A stretch of 8,258 bases of DNA from CAIOSQ01 sp044359885. Its GTDB lineage: Bacteria; Pseudomonadota; Alphaproteobacteria; CACIAM-22H2. Where the stretch lies: positions 1 to 8,258 of the forward strand of contig JBIKLI010000194.1 of assembly GCA_044359885.1 (NCBI GenBank). Direction: 5' to 3'. Below the pieces are notes generated by a model, which did not search any database, was not told where the DNA came from, and saw only the letters and a program-made list of their open reading frames with translations. Below, piece after piece: positions 1-6,900 of this stretch (position 1 is the stretch's first letter; every line of letters starts with the position of its first letter). A program made the translations under genes and the position numbers.

Positions 1-28
1 AAAGTTGTTCAATAAGCATCATCAATAA

Positions 29-41
29 TATATATCATATA
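29..41 (+). promoter_or_regulatory. AT-rich promoter/operator region of the dehydratase gene
   Basis: The first 50 bases are strikingly AT-rich compared with everything that follows. TTGTTC at 5-10 could serve as a -35 element, with TATATA at 29-34 as the -10 after an 18-base spacer. TATAT-C-ATATA at 31-41 is a perfect inverted repeat around one base and could be part of an operator. GntR-type regulators often control sugar-acid catabolic genes through short AT-rich palindromes, so one is a reasonable guess, but no regulator gene is in the window. The motifs are seen directly; their function is inferred. Confidence 0.35.
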
Positions 42-55
42 CGAACTGACTGTCC

Positions 56-63
56 AGAGGGAG
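56..63 (+). promoter_or_regulatory. Ribosome binding site selecting the GTG start at 69
   Basis: AGAGGGAG ends five bases before the GTG at 69-71. It is the only good Shine-Dalgarno match in front of the dehydratase frame, and it fixes a GTG rather than ATG start. Confidence 0.6.
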
Positions 64-68
64 CTGAC

Positions 69-1238
69 GTGAAGATCACCGACATCCGCACCCATGTGGT
101 CGACGCTTTTCGCGCCAATTATGTATTTGTCGTTGTCGACACGGATGCGGGCATCTCCGGCGTCGGGGAGGCGACTGTCGAGCACGGCGAACCGGCCGTC
201 GCCGCGCAGGTGATTGAGCTGGCGCGCGGCCTCGCCGGCGCCGACCCGTTCGCGGTCGAGCATCATGTCGAGATGATGTCGCGCGGTTCCTATTGGCGCA
301 CGGGAGTGACCATCCGCTCGGCGCTGGCGGGAATCGAGGCGGCGCTGCTCGACATCAAGGGCAAGGCGCTGGGGGTGCCGGTCTATGACCTGCTGGGCGG
401 ACGGCAGCGCGATCGCGTGCCCGCTTACGCCAATGGCTGGTTCGTGGGCGCGCGCGAGCCGGGCGAATTCGCGGCGAAGGCGGCGGCTGCGGTCGAACTG
501 GGATTCAAGGCGCTGAAATGGGATCCGTTCGGCACCGCCTATCTGACCATGGACCGCGCGGCCCGCAACAATGCGGTGGCCAAGCTGCGCGCGGTGCGCG
601 AGGCGGTCGGTCCGGACATCGAGTTGATGATCGAGGTCCATGGCCGCTTCAACGTGCCGACCGCGATCGCGCTGGCGCATGAATTCGCGCCCTATCGTCC
701 CTATTGGTTCGAGGAACCGGTTCCCCCCGAGTCCATCGCCGCGCTTGCGGACGTGCGCGCCAAAAGCCCGGTGCCGATCGCCGCTGGCGAGCGCTACTAC
801 GAACCTGCGCGCTTCGCCGAGCTGATCGAGGCGCGCGCGGTCGACTATCTGCAGCCGGATATCAGCCATGTCGGCGGCCTTCTGGAGGCCAAGCGCATCG
901 CGGCGATGGCGCATGCGCGCTACCTGCCGGTGTGTCCGCACAACCCGATCGGCCCCGTGGCCAACGCGATGACGCTGCAGTTGGCGGCCGCGATCCCGAA
1001 CTTCGCGTGGCTCGAGATGATGATGTCGGACGTGCCCTGGCGCGCCGAGATCGTCGCCGAGGATCTCGTGTTCGAGGACGGCTGCATGCTGATCCCCGAC
1101 CGTCCCGGGCTCGGCGTCACGCTGCACGAGGCGGCGTGCCGCGCGCATCCCTTCGCGCCGCACGCGCTGCGTCACTATGCCGGCACCCTGACCGACATCC
1201 GTCCGCCGGGCGCCACGGTCTACTACCGCCGGGCCTGA
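69..1238 (+). CDS. Mandelate racemase/muconate lactonizing enzyme family protein, probable sugar-acid (galactonate-type) dehydratase
   Basis: This 389-residue cytoplasmic enzyme of the enolase superfamily has a family-typical length. The N-terminal capping domain (about 1-120) is followed by a TIM barrel. Measured against E. coli D-galactonate dehydratase (DgoD) from memory, the spacing of active-site residues matches: metal ligands Glu189, Glu215 (in FEEPV) and Glu241 (in AAGER), His191 in EVHGRF, and a general-base pair Asp264 (LQPDISH) and His291 (CPHNPIGP). The expected reaction is Mg-dependent abstraction of the proton alpha to a carboxylate with loss of water, giving a 2-keto-3-deoxy sugar acid. 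The first metal ligand is Glu where DgoD has Asp, so the substrate may differ and no gene symbol is given. The start is GTG, chosen for the AGAGGGAG site and the classic MKITDIRTHVV opening. No transporter, aldolase or kinase of the pathway is adjacent. Confidence 0.9.
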   Translation: MKITDIRTHVVDAFRANYVFVVVDTDAGISGVGEATVEHGEPAVAAQVIELARGLAGADPFAVEHHVEMMSRGSYWRTGVTIRSALAGIEAALLDIKGKALGVPVYDLLGGRQRDRVPAYANGWFVGAREPGEFAAKAAAAVELGFKALKWDPFGTAYLTMDRAARNNAVAKLRAVREAVGPDIELMIEVHGRFNVPTAIALAHEFAPYRPYWFEEPVPPESIAALADVRAKSPVPIAAGERYYEPARFAELIEARAVDYLQPDISHVGGLLEAKRIAAMAHARYLPVCPHNPIGPVANAMTLQLAAAIPNFAWLEMMMSDVPWRAEIVAEDLVFEDGCMLIPDRPGLGVTLHEAACRAHPFAPHALRHYAGTLTDIRPPGATVYYRRA

Positions 1239-1328
1239 AACCGGGGCTGGCGCGCGCGGCGTCGCGTCGGCGTGCTTGCGGACAACGGTGGGAGACGTCT
1301 ATTGGCGTGACGATGCAGCGAGGAACTG

Positions 1329-1367
1329 GCCCGCCGGCCGCGAACCGCGCGGGACCCGAGGGCGGGC
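1329..1367 (+). repeat. GC-rich nested inverted repeat between dehydratase and methyltransferase genes
   Basis: GCCCGCC (1329-1335) pairs with GGCGGGC (1361-1367), and inside it CCGCG (1338-1342) pairs with CGCGG (1348-1352). It lies in the 147-bp gap 1239-1385, just before the methyltransferase ribosome binding site. No T-run follows, so it is not a classical intrinsic terminator. It may weaken read-through or fold the methyltransferase leader. Nothing else was seen in this gap. Confidence 0.3.
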
Positions 1368-1385
1368 AAGGCAGGGTGGTTGCGC

Positions 1386-2168
1386 ATGAGCGACGAATTC
1401 AGCCCGTTCATTTCCGAGGAGGTCCTGAGAAACTGGTTCTCGGCCTCCACCATGGCCGACCGGCAGCTGGCCTCGCTGAAGGCCCGCGAGGCCTTTCCGC
1501 GCATCAAGCCCAGCTTCAGGCAGATCTCCAATCGCCTGTTCCGGACCGACAACCCGTATCACAGCTACCAGCCGAAGCTGCTTGCCCCGGCCATGAAGTA
1601 TCCGGCGCATATCGGAGCCAAGACCATCGAGGCACTTCTCCGGCAGGTCGGATCCGGCCGGGTGCTGGGGATCGAGGTGGGGAGCTTCATCGGCTCGAGC
1701 GCCGCCATCCTCGGCGGCGTCCTGAGGAACGCGAAGAGCACGCTGATCTGCGTCGACACCTGGTGCGGCGACATCAACATGTGGCTGCTCGACAACTTCG
1801 TCTCGACGATGCTGAAGCCGGACGGGAACCCCGTCATCTTCGACCGCTTCATGGTCAACATGATCAACAGCGGCCTGACGGAAACCGTCATCCCCTTCCG
1901 GACGACCTCGGTGGTCGCCGCGCGGACGCTCAAGGTCCTGAACTGGGAGATCGACTTCGTCTATCTCGACTCCGCCCATGAATGCGGGGAGACGTTCCTC
2001 GAACTGTCCCTCTATCACGACCTGCTGCGACCGGGCGGGGTCCTGTTCGGCGACGACTATGCCGGCTTTCCCGCCGTGAAGCACGATCTGGACCTGTTCT
2101 GCAGGATCCACGGATACACCCCGGCCTTCACCGGCGACCAGGATACCTGGATGATCGTCCGGAAATAG
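1386..2168 (+). CDS. Class I SAM-dependent methyltransferase (Methyltransf_24-like)
   Basis: The product is a 260-residue soluble protein. A helical N-terminal part (about 1-90) precedes a Rossmann methyltransferase fold. The SAM-binding glycine motif is IEVGSFIGSS (96-105), the following acidic strand is ICVDTW (121-126), and the strand 4/5 region reads FVYLDSAHE (191-199) and LLRPGGVLFGDDY (213-225). The D..H plus DD pattern (Asp195, His198, Asp223, Asp224) is typical of Methyltransf_24-type and related O-methyltransferases in which acidic residues may bind a metal. The acceptor cannot be told from sequence; sugars or secondary metabolites are common in the family. ATG at 1386 is preferred over the in-frame TTG at 1380 because AGGGTGG (1373-1379) sits six bases before it. 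Sampled stretches are about 58-62% GC against about 68-70% in neighbours, which hints at separate acquisition. It converges on the PaiB gene. Confidence 0.85.
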   Translation: MSDEFSPFISEEVLRNWFSASTMADRQLASLKAREAFPRIKPSFRQISNRLFRTDNPYHSYQPKLLAPAMKYPAHIGAKTIEALLRQVGSGRVLGIEVGSFIGSSAAILGGVLRNAKSTLICVDTWCGDINMWLLDNFVSTMLKPDGNPVIFDRFMVNMINSGLTETVIPFRTTSVVAARTLKVLNWEIDFVYLDSAHECGETFLELSLYHDLLRPGGVLFGDDYAGFPAVKHDLDLFCRIHGYTPAFTGDQDTWMIVRK

Positions 2169-2180
2169 GGACGCGCGGAC

Positions 2181-2196
2181 GCCTGGCGCGCCAGGC
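2181..2196. terminator. Perfect palindrome in convergent gap, possible bidirectional terminator
   Basis: GCCTGGCGCGCCAGGC is a perfect 16-base palindrome lying between the stop codons of the convergent methyltransferase and PaiB genes (gap 2169-2209). In RNA it gives a 6-bp GC stem with a CGCG loop from either strand. There is no T-tract on either side, so termination by this hairpin alone is uncertain. Position is the main argument. Confidence 0.4.
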
Positions 2197-2209
2197 CCCG
2201 GACGGCCGG

Positions 2210-2833
2210 TCAGGATCCCATCAGCGCGGCGACGTCGCGGTCGCCGGGGCGTTCGCTGGCGGCGAGGCCGGTGGCCACGCCGGCACGGTCCTCGGCGTTG
2301 CGGTTCTGGCTCAGCTTGCGCTTGCCTTCCAGCCGCGCGATCGGCAGGCGTAGACCGACGATCCCGCGCAGCTGCGCGCGGATGAAGGTCTCGGGCGCGT
2401 CGGCGACCGCCCAGGGCTGGGCGCGGTCGCCTTCGTGATGGTCGGTCAGCCGCGTGACGACGCCCAGCAGCCGCTCGGCATCGTCGAAGAACTCCACCGG
2501 CCCATAGGCGTGGACGGCGACGTAGTTCCATGTCGGGACGACGCTGCCGTGCAACTTCTTGGAGGGATAGAAGGACGGCGAGACATAGGCGTCTGGACCG
2601 TCGAACAGCGCCAGGGCGTCGCCGTTCGCCGGCGTCTTCCATTGCGGATTGGCGCGGGCGAGATGCCCGTAGAGGGTCCCGTACGGACCTTCGTCGGCGG
2701 CGAGCAGCAGCGGCAGCGGCGAGGCGATCAGCCCCGCCGCCGTGGCGGTCACCAGGTTGGCGATCCGCGCGGCGCGGATGGCCGCATGGATCTCCGGAAG
2801 GTCCTCGACGCGAAAGGCGGGAGGCACGTACAT
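2210..2833 (-). CDS. paiB: PaiB-type FMN-binding negative transcriptional regulator
   Basis: This 207-residue protein has the length and motif order of the PaiB / FMN_bind_2 family, a split-barrel flavin-binding fold. Family signatures seen are the MYVPPAF opening, YGHLARANPQW (55-65), AYVSPSFYPSK (82-92), VPTWNYVAVHAYG (99-111), LTDHHE (129-134) and the C-terminal RLEGKRKLSQNR (167-178) followed by a GVATGL segment. PaiB of Bacillus subtilis is reported to repress sporulation and protease genes together with the acetyltransferase PaiA. No PaiA-like gene is present here, and many proteobacterial homologues have no proven regulatory role, so a flavin-dependent enzyme is an alternative. The ATG at 2833-2831 is chosen because the family begins at this residue, and GGAG lies ten bases upstream on the minus strand. 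The frame stays open much further upstream, but that stretch is antisense to the AEC gene. Confidence 0.9.
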   Translation of the reverse strand: MYVPPAFRVEDLPEIHAAIRAARIANLVTATAAGLIASPLPLLLAADEGPYGTLYGHLARANPQWKTPANGDALALFDGPDAYVSPSFYPSKKLHGSVVPTWNYVAVHAYGPVEFFDDAERLLGVVTRLTDHHEGDRAQPWAVADAPETFIRAQLRGIVGLRLPIARLEGKRKLSQNRNAEDRAGVATGLAASERPGDRDVAALMGS

Positions 2834-2962
2834 CGGCAGCTGTCTCCAGATTGGGCGGGCGGATTTTGGCGCAGCTCCTCGAGAAAGGGAACATGCCTGG
2901 ACCATTGACGCGCCGGGCTGCCTTGGCCGAGAAACGCGGCGCTTCGCCGGGAAAATCGCGCC
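2834..2962. promoter_or_regulatory. Divergent intergenic region between PaiB and AEC genes
   Basis: This 129-bp gap must hold the promoters of both divergent genes. On the plus strand TTGACG at 2905-2910 is a good -35 match, but no convincing -10 follows at 16-18 bases. On the minus strand GGAG (2847-2844) is the PaiB ribosome binding site. No clear operator palindrome was seen. Confidence 0.3.
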
Positions 2963-3922
2963 TTGAATTCCGTCGTCTCGCTCGCCCTGCCGTTCTTCGG
3001 CCTGATCCTGCTCGGCTATGTCTGCGGCAGACGGATCGGCCATCCCGAGGAAGGGCTGCGCTGGATGAATTTCTTCATCGTCTATCTCGCCCTGCCGGCG
3101 CTGTTCTTCCGACTGATCGCCGAGGCGCCCTTCGAACAGCTGGCGAACTGGCCCTTCGTCCTTGCGACGACGCTGTCGACGGCCGCCATCTTCGCTCTCG
3201 CGCTGGCCGTGGGCCTGATCGCGACGCGCGGGCGGATCCGCGAGGCGACGATCCAGGCCACGGCCGGCGCCTATTCGAACATCGGCTACATGGGGCCGGG
3301 ACTGACGCTGGCGGCGCTGGGCACCGAGGCGATCGTCCCGACCGCCCTGATCTTCGTCTTCGACAACATCCTGATCTTCACCCTCGTCCCGCTGCTGATG
3401 GCCTTCGGCGGCGCCGAGCGCGCCGCGCCGCTGGCGATGGCGCGCACCATCGTGCTGCGCATCGCGACCCATCCCTTCAACGTCGCCATCGCGTTCGCGA
3501 TCCTGTTCGCCTATTGGGGCGTGAAGCTGCCGGCCGCCGTCGACACGATGCTGGTCTTCCTCAAGAACGCCGCGGCCCCTTGCGCCCTGTTCACCATGGG
3601 CGTCACCGTCGCGCTGCACCGGGTGCGGGGCGTGCCAGCCGAGATCCCGGTGCTGCTGGCGATCAAGCTGATCCTGCACCCGCTGCTGGTCTGGGCCGTG
3701 CTGTCCGCGACCGGCGACTTCCCGCCGGTCTGGACCATGGTCGCGATCCTGATGGCGGCACTGCCGCCTGCGCTCAACGTGTTTGTCCTCGCCAACCAGT
3801 ATCAGACCTATGTCGCGCGTGCCTCGACCGCGATCCTGGTGGGGACCGCGGTCTCGGCGGCGACGGTGACGGCGCTGCTGTGGCTGATCGCCGAGCAGCG
3901 TCTTCCCGTGCGGCTCTTCTAG
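2963..3922 (+). CDS. AEC family transporter (auxin efflux carrier / Mem_trans type)
   Basis: This 319-residue integral inner-membrane protein has about ten predicted hydrophobic segments, roughly at 4-21, 34-52, 64-87, 98-117, 124-147, 163-185, 192-218, 228-249, 255-277 and 286-310. The Asn/Gly-rich SNIGYMGPGL (105-114) lies in the first half. LPPALNVFVLANQY (267-280) lies in the second, with the P-x-x-N-x-F-V-L-A pattern typical of the family. AEC proteins are secondary carriers; bacterial members move small carboxylates such as malate or malonate, or other metabolites, and the substrate here is unknown. The start is the TTG at 2963: an in-frame stop lies at 2906-2908, no ATG or GTG occurs between, and the family begins directly with this hydrophobic helix. 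The ribosome binding site is weak (GGGAAAA, 2949-2955). The gene ends only 10 bp before the stop of the convergent peptidase gene. Confidence 0.88.
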   Translation: MNSVVSLALPFFGLILLGYVCGRRIGHPEEGLRWMNFFIVYLALPALFFRLIAEAPFEQLANWPFVLATTLSTAAIFALALAVGLIATRGRIREATIQATAGAYSNIGYMGPGLTLAALGTEAIVPTALIFVFDNILIFTLVPLLMAFGGAERAAPLAMARTIVLRIATHPFNVAIAFAILFAYWGVKLPAAVDTMLVFLKNAAAPCALFTMGVTVALHRVRGVPAEIPVLLAIKLILHPLLVWAVLSATGDFPPVWTMVAILMAALPPALNVFVLANQYQTYVARASTAILVGTAVSAATVTALLWLIAEQRLPVRLF

Positions 3923-3932
3923 ATCGCGCGGC

Positions 3933-6900
3933 TCAGACCATCGCCAGCAGCGCGTTCCAGTCGACCCGGGCGAGGAAGGCGTAGTTCGCCGCCGTGTAGT
4001 CGTCCGGGACCGGCTGGCTTCCGACCGGCAGATTGATGCTCAGCCCCTCGGCCTCGGGCACCGTGCCGGCATGGGCATAGACGGCGCCGCGCACCGCGCC
4101 GATCACGCCGCGGGCGGCTTCGTCGATCGCCGCGTCGGCGCTGCGGGTCTCGACCTCTTCCATGAAGTCGACCAGGTCGCGCCACGGTGCGCCGCCGTCC
4201 GACGGAAACCGCAGGGTCGCGGATGCCGCCGCGGCGATCGCCGCGCGGTCGGCGGGCGCTGCGGTCCTGGCGCCGTCGACGAAGCGGTCGAGTGCCGTCT
4301 CGACGCCGCCGAGCCGGGACAGATCCGTCGCCGACAGCGTGATGCCGAGCCGCCCGGCATAGGCGGCGGCATAGGTCTCGACCAGCACTTCGCCCAGCTG
4401 GGCGCCCGACATCGCCGGCGTCTGCAGCATGCGTCCGAGCACCCGGTCATAGGCCCAGCCGTCGCCGGGCTCGTTGTCCTGCGAGGCGACGAAGATGCCG
4501 GCGCGATCGTCGAGCGCGAAGGCGAGCTCGGTCATCGCCATCTGGCAGCAATCGAAGCCGATCAGCTCGAACCGATCGACCGACGCGGCGTCGATGGCGG
4601 ACCGGATCTCGCGGATCGTCAGCCGGTCGCCGTTGCTGGCATCGTCCCAGGCCGCCCCCTGGAGGCCGCCACCATGGTCCCAGACCACGAGACCGTAGCG
4701 CTCGGCCGGTGCCGCCGCCTTCGCCCAGTCGATGAATTCGGTCAGCGTCGCCGGGTCGCCCATGTTGCGTTCCCCGATCGAGGTCGTCGCCGAGGCGAGC
4801 GACCCGACGGTGGTGGTGCCGCCGTCGGGCACGATCTGGGCGCGCCTTGTATCGGTCCAGTTGCCGCTGCCGGTGCTGTAGCCGACGGCGCGATCGGCCA
4901 TGACCAGGACGTTGATGCCGGCCGCGTCGAGCCCGCGCACGCTTTCCATCTCGTTGAGGTCGCGCAGCGCGAAAGGCTCGAGATCGTTGTCGGCGGCGAT
5001 GTAGACCATCAGCGTCCAGGCGTCGCGCGTCCCCGGCGCCGGTCCGGTGGCGGTCACGAAATCCAGAGGCGCGGCGGCGTTGCCGCCATAGTCGTTCCCG
5101 GCCAGGTCCTCGACGCTGCCCGGCGACAGGGTCACGCGGTAGCCGGTGTCGGGTGCGAGCGGCGCGCGCGGGTTCACGGTCATGGTCGTGCCGTCGAAGC
5201 GGACCTGCGCGGCGTCGGCGGCGTCGATCGTCACGCTTGTCCCGCCGCCGGCCAGCGCGATCGTGCCGTCGCCGGCGCGGACCGGTTCGTTGAAGCTGAA
5301 GCGGATCGAGGCGCCTGGCGCGATGCCGCCGCTGCCATCGCCGGGCGTGGTCGCGACCAGGACCGGCGGCGCCGTGTCGGCGACGAGGTCGACCGAGAGC
5401 CGGTAGCGACCGGTGCCGCCATCCTGGGCGCGGAGGGCGACGAAGACGTCGCCGCCGGCGGCGGCGGCGAAGACGGCGCGCGCGTCGCGTGCGGCGAGGC
5501 CGCCGATATCCGGCTCCAGCGCTGCGGCCAGCGCGAGCCCCCGCGCGTCGAACACGCCCGTGATCGCGGGATCGGCCAGCCCCGGGCCATCGGCCGTGTC
5601 GTCGGCGCGCAGCGTGGCGGCGTAGCTGAGCCCGGCCTCGACGCGCAGCCGGATCCAGTCGACGTCGCCGCTGCGTTCGATCGCCCCGCCATAGCTGCCG
5701 CCGGGCGCGATGGTCGCGTTCGTGGTCGCGTCGGCGGCAATGTCCGGCGCGGCGGGCCCGGCGGCGCGCGCGATCGAGAGCCGGTAGCTGCCCTCCTGGG
5801 CGCCCTGGCCGCCGGCGGCGAGATAATAGGTGCCGCTGGTGGCGGGCGCGAAGACGACGCGGCTGTCGAGCGTGCCCGGGGCGTTGTCGCCGGGCGTGCC
5901 GGGGATCAGGCGCCCGGCCGCGTCGAAGACCCCGGCGAAGCGCGGATCGCCGAGCGTCCCCTGGCCGCTCGGCGCGCCGCGCAGATCGATCGTGTAGCGC
6001 TCGCCGCCGGTCAGCCGGACCCGGTACCAGTCCTCGTCGAAGGCGGTGTCGATGCGGCCCGACACCGCGCCGCCGACCTGGATCAGCCCCGTGGTCGCGA
6101 CGCTGCTCGCGACCGCGTCCGCGGGCTGCGCGGTGCGGGCGAGCGACAGGACATAGTCGCCGGTGCCCGTGCCATGCGCGCCGGCGGCGATGAAATAGGA
6201 GCCCGTCGCGGGTGCCGTGTAGGTGACGCGCGCGTCGAAGCCGGTGCCCCAATCGTCGTTGCCCGTGCCGGCGATCGGCCGTCCGGCGGCGTCGAACAGG
6301 CCATGGAGAAGCGGGTTCTCCAGCGGCAGCACGCTGGAGGGATCGCGCTGCAGGCCGATCGCGTAGGTCTGGCCCGCGGTCAGGCTGACGCGGAACCAGT
6401 CCTGGTCGCCCGGCTGATCGATGCGTCCGGTGCGCACCGCGTTGACCGCGATCGTGCCGGTGGTGTTCGTCGCCGCGGCGAGATCGGGCGGGGTCACGTC
6501 GCGGATGGCCAGCCGGTAGTCGCCGGTCCGCGCATCGGCGCTGCCGGCGGCGACGAAGAGCGGCCCGCCCGGCGAGGTGAAGGTCACGCGGGCGCCGGGG
6601 CCGTTGCCATAGTCGTCGTTGGCGGTTCCCGGCAGCAGCCGGCCCCCGGCGTCGAACACGCCGAGCAGCGCCGGGTCGGGCAGCGCGTTGCCCTCCGCGC
6701 TGCTGGCCTGCAGTTCGATGCGGTAGCTGCGTCCGGGAACCAGTGCGGCGCGGAACCAGTCGACATCCCCGCGTGCGTCGACGGTGCCGAGCACGCTGCC
6801 GCCGACGATCGCCTCGGCCGGCGTCGCCGGTCCGGCCGGCAGATCGGCCCAGCGCCCGTCGCTGCGCACCGACAGGCGATAGCTGCCTGGAATGTCGACG

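Noticed and set aside
9..1175. Minus-strand open frame across the dehydratase gene
   Set aside because: It is His/Arg/Asp-rich antisense of a well-supported enzyme gene, with no domain.
1329..1367. Intrinsic terminator after the dehydratase gene
   Set aside because: The stem is good, but there is no T-run after it, so it is listed only as an inverted repeat.
1380..1385. TTG start of the methyltransferase two codons upstream of the ATG
   Set aside because: The ATG at 1386 has better spacing to AGGGTGG and is the stronger initiator.
1299..2894. Minus-strand open frame (531 codons) across the methyltransferase and PaiB genes
   Set aside because: It is a shadow of two confidently identified genes, with a low-complexity Arg-rich translation.
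2834..3679. In-frame upstream extension of PaiB on the minus strand
   Set aside because: It would add Arg/Gln/Asp-rich antisense sequence of the AEC gene. PaiB proteins start at the MY(V/I)P motif, at 2833 here.
2530..3984. Plus-strand open frame (484 codons) over PaiB and AEC
   Set aside because: It is in a different frame from the AEC gene, very rich in Arg and Ala, and has no membrane segments or domains.
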